15,764 bases of DNA from positions 48,664 through 64,427 of the forward strand of contig DCTS01000085.1 of assembly GCA_002329645.1 (NCBI GenBank), in the 5' to 3' direction. The position numbers and the translations under genes were made by a program. Under the pieces are notes generated by a model. That model was not told the origin of the DNA, did no database searches, and worked only from the letters and a program-made list of their open reading frames with translations. Origin of the DNA: Lachnoclostridium sp. UBA1434 (GTDB taxonomy: Bacteria > Bacillota > Clostridia > Lachnospirales > Lachnospiraceae). Numbering within the stretch: position 1 is the stretch's first letter; each line of letters begins with the position of its first letter. Positions 1 through 8,131 of this stretch are shown one piece after another.

Positions 1-354
1 ATCGAGCAAAGCCTTTAAAACATTCCTTTGCGCAAAATATGCAATTATAAGGTCATGGGAAGCCGGCCTGTATTTATTTAAAATTCCGGTTATTATGCTC
101 CCCAGCCGGTATTTGTAATCCAGCCAATGCAGCGGCTTAAATGCTCTGATTCTTATTTCATCAAAAATAATGGATTTATAGCGGTACCTGCCTTCATTCT
201 TAAGGTACTCACAGCTTCCCTTATCTCCGAAGGATATGACAATTACCTCGCAATTTTTTTCAATCAGCGCCATGGCAAGGTATTGAATATAATTAGCGCT
301 TGCGCACCCTCTCGGAAAAATTGTATTTGAGCATATGAAGACTCTTCTTTTCAT
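1..354 (-). CDS. Glycosyltransferase, GT4-like N-terminal part (partial, cut by window edge)
   Basis: The first 118 codons of a gene that continues past base 1, open to the edge. The protein begins with a basic stretch and a beta strand (MKRRVFICSNT) followed by FPRGCASANYI at about residues 12-22. This is the usual start of the N-terminal Rossmann domain of GT-B fold, GT4-type glycosyltransferases, where small residues after strand 1 contact the acceptor. A Shine-Dalgarno AAGGA sits about 9-10 bases before the ATG. It follows the polymerase gene by about 58 bases in the same direction, so it is probably part of the same polysaccharide operon and adds a sugar to the lipid-linked repeat unit. 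The catalytic C-terminal half is not in view, so donor sugar and exact family are inference. Confidence 0.75.
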   Translation of the reverse strand, partial: MKRRVFICSNTIFPRGCASANYIQYLAMALIEKNCEVIVISFGDKGSCEYLKNEGRYRYKSIIFDEIRIRAFKPLHWLDYKYRLGSIITGILNKYRPASHDLIIAYFAQRNVLKALLD

Positions 355-390
355 ATTGAATGTTCCTTTTTTATTTATTGAAAGTGCATT

Positions 391-429
391 TCAGGCCTTA
401 AGCAATAGCATGTCAGGCCTTAAGCAATA
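391..429. repeat. 17-bp direct repeat at the polymerase 3' end
   Basis: The 17 bases TCAGGCCTTAAGCAATA occur at 391-407 and again at 413-429, separated by five bases. The right copy encodes the last residues and the stop codon of the polymerase. The left copy lies just after the stop and recreates the same LLKA-stop ending. It looks like a small tandem duplication of 22-bp period whose remaining five bases have diverged or were never duplicated. Confidence 0.75.
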
Positions 430-1648
430 CGGCGGCCCCGGCATATTTATCATCCCTGGCGGTATACTCGCAGGCCTTTATCATTACCAGTACCGAAGGG
501 CTCAGTATATACGGCTGTGATATTGAATAAATAATATAAAGTGCAATAAAGACTAGAAATGAGGTTTTATCCGGCATGTATTTATATCCCGGTATGAATA
601 TGTACCACATCACCGAAAGCCAGCCTATAATTCCCAATACGGCAAGATAATAAAACAATCCTCCGCCTGCTGCCGTTGTCCTTAATTCCTCTACCTTCAG
701 CAAGCCAAACTTCTCCACCCCCGCGCCCAACGGATACCTGGCTGTAAGCTTCATCGAAAGCTGTGCCACTGCAATTCTTGCATCTCCGGTCTTCAGATTA
801 TCGCCGCTGCTGGTGCTTAACTCGTTCAGCTTGTCAAAAAGATAAGGCTTCAGTATGCTGTCCTCCCGGTTAACGGCATAATCTACTGCAAGTAATGCTA
901 TTGCTGCAATAAGCATCCTGAAGGCAAACCTCTTAATACTGTCCTTTTTATGAAATAAGATGCCTATAAATAATACGCCAAGGCAGATATAGCCTGTTGC
1001 GGATCCGGTCGTAATCAATGCCGTAATAAGTATTATCTGTGAAATAATGTTCTGTCTTTTTGATATAAGCAATCTGCCGGGCAGATACATAAGAAAGAAC
1101 AGGCATGATATTATCACTATCTGAAACAGGCCGGGCTCGCTGTATATTCCGGTATTTCTCATATCCGGCACAAGTACGTACAGAAATCTTCCGTAATATG
1201 TATATCCGAAGTAATTATATCCCTCTCCCAGTATGCTTCTTGCCAGGCCGGTATTTATATGGCTTAAGGTATAAAATACAAGGCTGATACCCGATAAAAA
1301 TAAAACCAGCTTTGAATATCTTTTCAGAAAAAACTCCGGATCATATGAGTAAGCGGTGTAAACAATAAGGCATTTTGATATAAAGTCCAGGAAAATGTTT
1401 ATTCCTATACCGCCATTATTCATAAGCCTTACAACAGTAATCACGGTAAGCAGCACAACCCCGAAAATCGTTATATTCTTATCCGGCCTTATCTGCTTTA
1501 ATAATGCAATCAGTACACATATGGATATCATTACCGCCGGGAGTATTTCCCTGTGCATTGTATAGAAGGCTGACGCGTTGGCAATCAGCATCAGATAAAT
1601 AAGCAAATAGTGAATTATTACTCCGGGTCTTATAACCAGCCTGTACAT
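413..1648 (-). CDS. Wzy-like polysaccharide polymerase / O-antigen ligase family membrane protein
   Basis: A very hydrophobic protein of 411 residues with about ten predicted membrane helices and a longer extracytoplasmic loop, the layout of Wzy-type polymerases. The sequence NTGIYSEPGLFQ at about residues 165-176 matches the short EPG motif often seen in these proteins, and a glycine-rich AAGGGLFYYLAVLGIIGW segment precedes a late helix. Wzy joins lipid-linked repeat units on the outer face of the cytoplasmic membrane. The start is placed at the second ATG (1648): the upstream ATG at 1660 has no ribosome binding site, while GGAGGAG at 1652-1658 overlaps that ATG and is well spaced for 1648. 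It lies between glycosyltransferase genes in the polysaccharide operon. Family members diverge strongly in sequence, so the call rests on topology, motif and context. Confidence 0.8.
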   Translation of the reverse strand: MYRLVIRPGVIIHYLLIYLMLIANASAFYTMHREILPAVMISICVLIALLKQIRPDKNITIFGVVLLTVITVVRLMNNGGIGINIFLDFISKCLIVYTAYSYDPEFFLKRYSKLVLFLSGISLVFYTLSHINTGLARSILGEGYNYFGYTYYGRFLYVLVPDMRNTGIYSEPGLFQIVIISCLFFLMYLPGRLLISKRQNIISQIILITALITTGSATGYICLGVLFIGILFHKKDSIKRFAFRMLIAAIALLAVDYAVNREDSILKPYLFDKLNELSTSSGDNLKTGDARIAVAQLSMKLTARYPLGAGVEKFGLLKVEELRTTAAGGGLFYYLAVLGIIGWLSVMWYIFIPGYKYMPDKTSFLVFIALYIIYSISQPYILSPSVLVMIKACEYTARDDKYAGAAVLLKA

Positions 1649-1651
1649 ATT

Positions 1652-1658
1652 CTCCTCC
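1652..1658 (-). promoter_or_regulatory. Ribosome binding site that fixes the polymerase start
   Basis: GGAGGAG on the minus strand, with GGAGG five bases before the ATG at 1648. It overlaps the possible upstream ATG at 1660, so that longer start is unlikely. Confidence 0.7.
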
Positions 1659-1719
1659 ATAATCCAGCGTCATTCTGCTGCCAGGTTTATTCCTGACAGC
1701 CTGTATGCTTCTTTACCGT

Positions 1720-2781
1720 TTAAATTGCCTCTTCCCACAGGCCGCATATCCTGTTAAGCTCCAGCCTGTCCCTTATTGTTACCGAATTATTGCTGAGGCG
1801 TTCCCTTAGTGAAGGTATTTCAATAGTATTTCTCAAGGCTTCATATAACGCTTCGGTATCACCAACGGGTATCAATATTCCATTCTCATATGAGTTTATG
1901 AACATCCTTGCACCCCCTGATGGATAATCGGTGCATATTGTAGGGATACCGATGCCAAGGGCCTCAAGCATTGAGTTGGATATACCTTCGTAATTAGAGG
2001 ATAGGGCAAATATCATGGACCTGGCCATTTCATTATGAATATCAGTGCTGAACCCCTTGAATGATACAGCCCTGTCAAGCCCCCTGCTTTCACTGTAATC
2101 CTTTAGCTCCCTCTCGATCGGCCCCTTCCCGAATATATGCAGCCTGTACTCCGGGAATTCATTATGTATCATGCCGAAAGCGTCAATAAGCATCTTTAAA
2201 TTCTTATGCTCATCCAACCTGCATGCGGTTATTATGACCTTATCATGGGCATAATCCTTCCAGTTGGGCAGCTGCCCGGTAATGGGATTGGCAATTATAA
2301 GCCCTTTCTTTTGTATGCCCTTTGCAAAACAAGCCTTGGCCTGCGGAGTCTGAAAAACCACCAGATCCGACATGCGAAATAAAAAGCTTCGCAGTTGCCT
2401 GAAGAAAAACCCTCTTGTGGTTACATTGGGGTCGCTTCGCAGGGAAAGTATCCTTTTTATACGAAGCGTTATTACCGACAGCGCCGCCTCGTATATAACA
2501 AATGATATAATGGTGTCGGCCTTGAATTTCTTTACCAGATCCCTTACCCGGATATTCTTGTAAAGCATTTTTCTGATTCCGGAGAGCTTACTGTTGTCAA
2601 CACAGCTATACTTTATACCCAGGTTAAGGGGATAGCTCATTTCATCCTCCCTCATTGCTATAAACGTCACTGCATAACCCTTCTCCGACAGATAATTGGC
2701 AAGCAGGGAAGCAACCCTCTCGGCTCCGCCCGTGCTTAATCCCGGGGATATTATTGCAATCCTTTTTTTCAAGCTGTCCAT
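1720..2781 (-). CDS. GT4-like glycosyltransferase (GGAER motif)
   Basis: A 353-residue GT-B fold glycosyltransferase. Strand 1 and the acceptor-side loop read RIAIISPGLSTGGAERV (GGAER at residues 18-22). The C-terminal donor domain has ACRLDEHKNLKMLIDAF near 186-202 and an E-x7-E motif (E265 and E273), followed by TDYPSGGARMF. These features are standard for retaining GT4 enzymes that use nucleotide sugars at the inner membrane face. Substrate cannot be read from sequence. The frame also extends to a TTG at 2811 with AAGGAG only three bases before it, giving ten extra residues and overlapping the previous gene by 14 bases. The ATG at 2781 starts right at the domain and has a weak GGGTGA site, so it is preferred but not certain. 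Confidence 0.88.
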   Translation of the reverse strand: MDSLKKRIAIISPGLSTGGAERVASLLANYLSEKGYAVTFIAMREDEMSYPLNLGIKYSCVDNSKLSGIRKMLYKNIRVRDLVKKFKADTIISFVIYEAALSVITLRIKRILSLRSDPNVTTRGFFFRQLRSFLFRMSDLVVFQTPQAKACFAKGIQKKGLIIANPITGQLPNWKDYAHDKVIITACRLDEHKNLKMLIDAFGMIHNEFPEYRLHIFGKGPIERELKDYSESRGLDRAVSFKGFSTDIHNEMARSMIFALSSNYEGISNSMLEALGIGIPTICTDYPSGGARMFINSYENGILIPVGDTEALYEALRNTIEIPSLRERLSNNSVTIRDRLELNRICGLWEEAI

Positions 2782-2797
2782 AAGTTCACCCAATTCA

Positions 2798-3886
2798 TCA
2801 TATATTCTCAAGTGCTCCTTTTATTGTGTCCCTTACTATTGTCTCACTGTAATTTCTTCTGACCCTATCGTATACCCTGTGCGAATAACAGCTCCATGCC
2901 CCCGTCTCCCATATATGCTGCATAATGTCGGCATATTTTACCGGGTCATGATCTCTGACGATTAGCTCTGGTGCATCTATAATCCTTTCATTAAAACCTG
3001 CGCTGCTTGCAACAGGTACTATTCCATATGCCATTGCTTCCGTCAGGGAGTTGGAATGGCCCTCCTTCTTTTCATTTGAAGGAAATATGAAGTAATGGAA
3101 TTCACTCAGCCTTTTACTGAGTTCATCAAAGCTCATTCCGCCGGTAAAATTTATACCTTTATCCTCAAGGCCCAGATCTCTGATGATTGCATCAAGCTCC
3201 TTCCTATAGGAGTCCTCATAAAATCCAATCAGCGTAAGGCTGCAGTCAATCTGCCTTCCGGCAAGTACTGCATAAGCTTCTATTATAACCTTGATATTCT
3301 TACTTTTTGCAATTCTTCCGAAATACACAATGTTCATTCGGCCCATGCTTCTTTCGGCATATTCCTTAAGGTAACGGTTCAAAACATAGTTGGGCGTATA
3401 AAGGGCTTTGCCGGCTCCGGACAGCCCTTCAACAAAGCTTAAATATTCACTGCCCTGGCAGAATATTAAGGCGGCATCGGATATAACCGTTTTCATAAGC
3501 CTCTTATATAGTCTGCTTCCCTCCTGATATGCCGAAACAAGCCTCCCGTTTCTTGCCTCATATATGATTTTGCGTTTCAGTGTCCGGCCGGTAATCTCAA
3601 ACAGGCGTTCAAGATATATATTTCTTTCATAAAAGCCCGCTATATAAAGAATTGCGTCCTTATGCCTTATCAGCAGGATAATCAGCCTTAAGTATCCCTT
3701 TATCGCACCGCCTATGTATCCGAATGCGCCCCTGCCTGCAACGGCTTTCTCAATTACATAAACTCTGTAACCAAGGCCTGTTAATACTTCATAGGTTCTT
3801 CTGCATCCTGCTTCACCGCCGCCTGTCAGACTTAAGGGTATACCCCGTCCCAAAGGAGCATAGAGGATAATATTGCTTTTCTCCAT
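2798..3886 (-). CDS. GT4-like glycosyltransferase
   Basis: A 362-residue GT-B enzyme. The N-terminal domain opens with a strand and a glycine loop (LTGGGEAGCRRTYEVL, residues 20-35). The donor domain has IVYFGRIAKSKNIKVIIEAY at about 186-205 and FPSNEKKEGHSNSLTEAM, giving the E-x7-E pair E275/E283 of GT4 enzymes. It probably adds one sugar of the repeat unit at the cytoplasmic membrane; donor and linkage are unknown. The start is uncertain. ATG 3886 begins just before strand 1 and has GGAA nine bases upstream. ATG 3937 forms a four-base ATGA overlap with the previous stop codon and would allow translational coupling. ATG 3949 is also in frame. The longer forms add 17-21 residues with no domain function that I recognise. 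Confidence 0.87.
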   Translation of the reverse strand: MEKSNIILYAPLGRGIPLSLTGGGEAGCRRTYEVLTGLGYRVYVIEKAVAGRGAFGYIGGAIKGYLRLIILLIRHKDAILYIAGFYERNIYLERLFEITGRTLKRKIIYEARNGRLVSAYQEGSRLYKRLMKTVISDAALIFCQGSEYLSFVEGLSGAGKALYTPNYVLNRYLKEYAERSMGRMNIVYFGRIAKSKNIKVIIEAYAVLAGRQIDCSLTLIGFYEDSYRKELDAIIRDLGLEDKGINFTGGMSFDELSKRLSEFHYFIFPSNEKKEGHSNSLTEAMAYGIVPVASSAGFNERIIDAPELIVRDHDPVKYADIMQHIWETGAWSCYSHRVYDRVRRNYSETIVRDTIKGALENI

Positions 3887-3933
3887 ATTCACAAGTTCCA
3901 ATCTATATATTGTTAAGTATTCCTGCGGCAGTG

Positions 3934-5160
3934 TCATAGACTGACGCATCCTGCCGCCTGTATTGCATTGTTAATAAGCCTCTCAATGCAGTTGTATTTG
4001 TCATCATATACGAATTCCGAGGCAACCCGGTGCAATGCATTGCCTGAAAGCCTGTTGTACAGCTCCTCATTATTTTTAAGGCTAAGAATTGCCTCGGCTA
4101 TTTTATCAACCAGCAGCTCATATCTATCAGGTTTTACCTTGATTGCACAATCTGAGGTTGTCAGAATCCCGGGGCCGCCTGTATCTATACAGATAACGGG
4201 AAGGCCTCTGCCCATGGCTTCCAATATAACCGTGCAGCCCGAATCGTGCAGGGTACAATTAAGGAGTATATCCGACCGGTCGTACAGCTTTGTCATCTCA
4301 TCATGGGGCACATATCCCATCAGGTTAATCCTGTCCTCATAGCCTCTTATCAGTCTTTGAAGGCTTTTGTACTTAATCCCGCCTCCTATGATTGCCAGGC
4401 TTACATCCTCCCCGGCGTCAATGAGCCTTTTCACTGCCCTTATGCCTATGTCAAAGCCCTTCCAATACAGCAGCCTGCCTGCCATAATTACTCTGAAATC
4501 CCCATGCTGTATGCGGCTGGCGGCTCCCGATATATCCCCGGTATTCACTCCCACAGCCGGCATAATCACGGTTTTATATCCGTACTGTCCAGGAATAAGG
4601 GATTTTGTTTCCTCGGTTGTCACAAGTATCAGGCTTGCCTTTTCGAATGTCTTCTTATTAGCCGCAAAATGTCTTGAGGCCTTTTGCAATCCTACTCTTA
4701 TCATCTCAACAAATCTGTCAGCCGGATTAAGCCTTGGCCTTATACAATCAGGAATTCTCTCCCCGCCTCCGACAGGTCCTAAAATCAGAGGAATGTCCAG
4801 CTTATACATTTTAATCGGAAGAACACAGGTAGCCCATGTGATGTGGTGAACATAATCTATCCTGCTTCCTGCAGCTATCCTTCGGGCTGTCAGCAGAGCC
4901 CTGTCCTGCCATATCAGGTATTTAATCCTTCCGGGCATTAGCATGAATTTATCCAGAGGCCTTTGTATATAGTAAAAGCGCATGTTCTTTGTACAAATGT
5001 TATATTCCTTAATATATCTGCTTATATAATCCCTGTTGCTGCCTCTTGTGATAACATGGACAAAATGCTTTTTAGCAGCAGCCAGAATATAATTCCAGCC
5101 CACCCCGTCCTCAGATCCCATATATGGATTGCATGCATAGCATGAGAATATAATGTTCAT
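3934..5160 (-). CDS. Glycosyltransferase, GT4-like, SExGVGW subtype
   Basis: A 408-residue glycosyltransferase. The N-terminus MNIIFSCYACNPYMGSEDGVGWN has the SExGVGW motif (residues 16-22) typical of one group of bacterial GT4-like enzymes, and GPVGGGE at about 128-134 is also typical. The donor domain shows AGRLLYWKGFDIGI near 227-240 and HDSGCTVILEAMGRGLPVI, where the first acidic residue of the usual E-x7-E pair is aspartate (D306, with E314). The start is set at ATG 5160, with GGA eight bases upstream; an in-frame TTG at 5178 adds only six residues. It is preceded by 48 noncoding bases after the GT26 gene and is probably the next enzyme in repeat-unit assembly. Its sugar donor is not predictable. 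Confidence 0.88.
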   Translation of the reverse strand: MNIIFSCYACNPYMGSEDGVGWNYILAAAKKHFVHVITRGSNRDYISRYIKEYNICTKNMRFYYIQRPLDKFMLMPGRIKYLIWQDRALLTARRIAAGSRIDYVHHITWATCVLPIKMYKLDIPLILGPVGGGERIPDCIRPRLNPADRFVEMIRVGLQKASRHFAANKKTFEKASLILVTTEETKSLIPGQYGYKTVIMPAVGVNTGDISGAASRIQHGDFRVIMAGRLLYWKGFDIGIRAVKRLIDAGEDVSLAIIGGGIKYKSLQRLIRGYEDRINLMGYVPHDEMTKLYDRSDILLNCTLHDSGCTVILEAMGRGLPVICIDTGGPGILTTSDCAIKVKPDRYELLVDKIAEAILSLKNNEELYNRLSGNALHRVASEFVYDDKYNCIERLINNAIQAAGCVSL

Positions 5161-5208
5161 AGCTTGTTTCCATGACAACTATGTATATGTCATGCTCCGT
5201 TTTCATAA

Positions 5209-5961
5209 TTAATCCTGTTTAACCCTTGATAACAGCCATAAAAACCTGATGTTCGTTGTAATATACCGGATAAATAGTCTGCCCGGTTCCTGCATGAGTC
5301 TGTACAGCCACTCAAGGCTCAGGCTCTGCATCCACCCCGGAGCCCGTTTCAGATTGCCGGCATGATAGTTAAATCCGGCTCCGACGCCTATCATAAGACC
5401 CATTATTCTGTCCTTATGAGCATTCATCCATATTTCCTGCTTTGGCGCACCCAGGCCCACCCATACAAAATCCGGCTCTGCCCTGTTAATCATATCAGTA
5501 ATTGCGATATCCTCTTCGTCACTTACAGGTCTGAAGGGAGGAGAGTACGCTCCCGCTATAACAATCCCCGGATATTTTTTTCTTAGGCTTATGCAAAGCA
5601 TCTTAAGGGTATCCTCTGTTGAACCGAAGAAGAAATGCCTGTATCCCAAGTCCGGGGATCTCATAAATACTTCATGCATGAGGTCCGGCCCGGCTATCCT
5701 TGACACCTCACTGAAGCCCATCCTTTTTGCAATAACGGCAAGGGGTTTGCCGTCCGGAACGGATAATACCGCATTGTTCTGTATATCCATGTACTCAGCG
5801 TTATCATGGCTTGTTACTGTTGTGTGGACATTGGATACGCATATGTATTTGCCCGACAGCTGCCCGATATTTGTGCATATAAGACTGACGGCGGTATTAA
5901 TATTGATAGCCGCAATTTCAACTCCAAGAATGCGGCATTTTGGTACATTAAGGATATCCAT
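5209..5961 (-). CDS. WecG/TagA/CpsF family glycosyltransferase (GT26)
   Basis: A 250-residue protein of the size of the GT26 family. Visible hallmarks are CVSNVHTTVTSH at 41-52, SVPDGKPLAVIAKRMG at 67-82 with the aspartate that corresponds to the proposed catalytic base of TagA (D70), RIAGPDLM, WVGLGAPKQEIWM, and the C-terminal GFNYHAGNLKRAPGWMQ and SLEWLYRLMQEPGRL blocks. Family members transfer N-acetylmannosamine or its uronic acid form to undecaprenyl-linked sugar, usually as the second step of wall teichoic acid, enterobacterial common antigen or capsule repeat synthesis. Its place directly after the initiating sugar-phosphate transferase, two bases from that stop codon, fits the second sugar addition. 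GGGAG in the end of the upstream gene serves as ribosome binding site. Exact donor is inferred from family only. Confidence 0.95.
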   Translation of the reverse strand: MDILNVPKCRILGVEIAAININTAVSLICTNIGQLSGKYICVSNVHTTVTSHDNAEYMDIQNNAVLSVPDGKPLAVIAKRMGFSEVSRIAGPDLMHEVFMRSPDLGYRHFFFGSTEDTLKMLCISLRKKYPGIVIAGAYSPPFRPVSDEEDIAITDMINRAEPDFVWVGLGAPKQEIWMNAHKDRIMGLMIGVGAGFNYHAGNLKRAPGWMQSLSLEWLYRLMQEPGRLFIRYITTNIRFLWLLSRVKQD

Positions 5962-5963
5962 AG

Positions 5964-7379
5964 CTATTTTGCTCCCTTGCCGAATATAACCACTCCTATT
6001 GTTTTAATCAGAATTTTTATATCCATGACGGGGGACCAGTTGTCGATATACTCCAGATCCAGTGAAATAACATCTTCAAAATCCTTTATATTGCTTCTTC
6101 CGCTTATCTGCCACAAACCTGTTATCCCCGATTTAAGGGCAAGTCTTCTTTTATGCCTGTTCTCGTAGCGGGTGAATTCCATCTCTGTCGGAGGCCTTGT
6201 GCCAACTAGGCTCATATCCCCTTTAAGCACGTTAAAAAACTGCGGGAACTCATCCAGGCTGGTTCTTCGCAAGAATCTGCCCACCCTTGTAACTCTCGGG
6301 TCATTATCCATCTTAAACATAAAGCCCTTCATCTCATTCCGGGTCATAAGCTCCTTAAGGCGTTCCTCCGCATCCTTATACATTGACCGGAATTTATATA
6401 TCTTAAACCTTCTCCCGTTCTTGCCTATCCTGACCTGGGTAAAGAAAACCGGCCCGGGTGATTCCAGCTTTATTGCAGGAGCAATAAACAGAGCAAGCAG
6501 CAATGTAATAAGACTTCCTATTAATCCTCCTATGATGTCGGTGCAGCGCTTGAATACCAGCTGGCGTCCGCTGAAAATTCTTGTACTGAAGGTAACAACA
6601 TTATAGCCGCTTATTTCCCGGACCACCTTTTCATTCATCTTAAGTCCGAAGGTATTAATGCTCAGATCCACCGTTATACCCATTTCCTGAAGCTTTGTCA
6701 CTATTTCTTCAAGAACCGGAATATGCTCATTGCCGTCAGGTATATGTATGAAAACCCCGTCTATTACCTCCAGCCTTGCAATCTCGAACATGTTCAGCGC
6801 ATTAGCCCTCACCTCAATACCGTCAATTTTCTGGCCAGTCATATCCTTATCCAGAATGGTCAGATATGTAATCTGATATTCCCAGTCATTTTCACTTCTG
6901 ACCCGTGCCAGAACCTGCTTTGCCTGGCTGCTTGTGGTGATGACCATTATCTTGAGGCTTGAGCTGCTTTTCTTGTACAGGGCAAGCAGCAAAACCTTGA
7001 AATATTGCCTGGCAATGTATGTAAGCATTATATTTATGAACAGGAAGCAGAAAAAGAAAAGTCTCGAATAGGCTGCTCCCTCCTGGAATATAAACATTAC
7101 CGCAGTTATTGTCACAGCCAAAATAACATTTATCTTGAATACTGCAACCAGCTCCTCAAAGAACCCTCGTTTAAAAAACCTGCTGTAGGTATCATAGAAG
7201 TAATATACCGGGATATATAAGGATAAGATTATTACAAAGGAGATACCGTACAGGTAAAATATACTGCCTTCAACAGCGCCGTAACGTATCCATGCAGCAA
7301 GCAGAAAGGAAATCGCAATACTTAAGCAGTCCACAATAAGCAGGCTCTTATTAGGCGTATTTTTTCTTATCAAATCCAT
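5964..7379 (-). CDS. Undecaprenyl-phosphate sugar-1-phosphate transferase (polyprenyl glycosylphosphotransferase)
   Basis: A 471-residue initiating transferase of the WbaP/CpsE type. There are four N-terminal helices (about 13-32, 40-60, 80-98, 106-125), a central Rossmann-like cytosolic domain (about 140-265), a re-entrant membrane segment (about 281-303), and the catalytic domain. Conserved blocks are SPGPVFFTQVRIGKNG (307-322), YKFRSM (328-333), SLDEFPQ (374-380) with the D376-E377 dyad used in this family, LVGTRPP (391-397), and SGITGLWQISGRS (417-429). It links a sugar-1-phosphate to undecaprenyl phosphate at the inner membrane face, starting each repeat unit. It is the long form that carries the extra N-terminal module. 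The start overlaps the previous gene by 29 bases, with AAGGA about 11 bases upstream. The sugar (glucose, galactose or a diNAcBac-like sugar) cannot be read out. Confidence 0.96.
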   Translation of the reverse strand: MDLIRKNTPNKSLLIVDCLSIAISFLLAAWIRYGAVEGSIFYLYGISFVIILSLYIPVYYFYDTYSRFFKRGFFEELVAVFKINVILAVTITAVMFIFQEGAAYSRLFFFCFLFINIMLTYIARQYFKVLLLALYKKSSSSLKIMVITTSSQAKQVLARVRSENDWEYQITYLTILDKDMTGQKIDGIEVRANALNMFEIARLEVIDGVFIHIPDGNEHIPVLEEIVTKLQEMGITVDLSINTFGLKMNEKVVREISGYNVVTFSTRIFSGRQLVFKRCTDIIGGLIGSLITLLLALFIAPAIKLESPGPVFFTQVRIGKNGRRFKIYKFRSMYKDAEERLKELMTRNEMKGFMFKMDNDPRVTRVGRFLRRTSLDEFPQFFNVLKGDMSLVGTRPPTEMEFTRYENRHKRRLALKSGITGLWQISGRSNIKDFEDVISLDLEYIDNWSPVMDIKILIKTIGVVIFGKGAK

Positions 7380-8103
7380 CGGTTATCACTTCCTTGATAA
7401 ATAATCGATTCCTTTTTGCCATGGAAAGGCATGGCAGCAATAATACCGGCAGGGCAATACAGATTATGGCTATACGGGCTATATGTATCCTGCTCTTTCC
7501 CGTAGCCGGAGCTGCATTATAAATTATGTTGCCGGACATATCCCGTATTGCTTCTATCCTGTGGTCTGTACCAAAGCTTGGTATCAGACCGCAAAATTCA
7601 TATGCTTCCTCCAGCAGACGGACAGCAATTCTCTTTCCGTCCAACGACATCCTGCCGATATCTGATCTTTTTTCAAAGCTAATGATATTTTCAAGCTTTA
7701 GCAGCCTGTCTGCGGCTTTATCAGCGTTTATATTGTCAATTGCCGCCTCAGGCTTAATTATGTAATCTCTCAGATATCTGACATACTCCGGCGCTTCCCT
7801 GTCATAGCCTGATGACTCCCATTCGGGATGAATGCTGTAGAGGGCCTGCAGAACCTTTCTCTTTGATTCACATAAATCCTGTGCGGAAGGTAAAGCTGCT
7901 TCCATGTCAATCGTATATACATCCTCCGATATGCTTTCTCTAAGCGCAGCCTTTGTAAAAACTGTAAACCCGGTTATGCTTATGAAGAAGCCTGCTGTTA
8001 TAATAATCAGCATAATAAAGCTTGATTCCCCTTTTATAGCCAAGTATTTCGAATGCTTTTTCTCTGCCTTTACGGCCTTATTAGATATCTTATCCTGACT
8101 CAT
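7351..8103 (-). CDS. Unrecognised membrane protein with two helices and a large outer domain
   Basis: A 250-residue protein that I cannot assign to a family. It has a basic N-terminus (residues 1-25), a helix at about 28-48, an extracytoplasmic region of about 155 residues that looks mostly helical and charged, a second helix at about 208-227, and a short basic cytoplasmic tail (AKRNRLFIKEV and KKKYA). Cysteines 78 and 171 fall in the outer region. This two-helix hairpin layout resembles Wzz-type co-polymerases, but the proline-rich block before helix 2 is missing. The start at 8103 is set by GGAGGA seven bases upstream; the frame is open to 8253 but without another ribosome site. It lies 28 bases after the kinase and overlaps the sugar-phosphate transferase by 29 bases. 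A role in export or length control is inference from position. Confidence 0.8.
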   Translation of the reverse strand: MSQDKISNKAVKAEKKHSKYLAIKGESSFIMLIIITAGFFISITGFTVFTKAALRESISEDVYTIDMEAALPSAQDLCESKRKVLQALYSIHPEWESSGYDREAPEYVRYLRDYIIKPEAAIDNINADKAADRLLKLENIISFEKRSDIGRMSLDGKRIAVRLLEEAYEFCGLIPSFGTDHRIEAIRDMSGNIIYNAAPATGKSRIHIARIAIICIALPVLLLPCLSMAKRNRLFIKEVITDGFDKKKYA

Positions 8104-8110
8104 CCGCAAC

Positions 8111-8116
8111 TCCTCC
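8111..8116 (-). promoter_or_regulatory. Strong ribosome binding site of the two-helix membrane protein
   Basis: GGAGGA seven bases before ATG 8103. It supports the shorter 250-residue product over in-frame starts that would overlap the kinase gene. Confidence 0.75.
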
Positions 8117-8131
8117 GGGACTATGCCCCGG

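Noticed and set aside
3968..4849. Long plus-strand open frames opposite the glycosyltransferase at 3934-5160
   Set aside because: They are antisense to a gene with clear family motifs, have no ribosome sites and no recognisable protein features; the same holds for the other plus-strand frames in the window.
5111..5206. A 31-codon minus-strand frame with ATG and AGGA upstream, overlapping the start of the glycosyltransferase at 3934-5160
   Set aside because: The glycosyltransferase N-terminus is complete in its own frame (strand 1 and SEDGVGW intact), so this is not a frameshifted start; the short product has no features.
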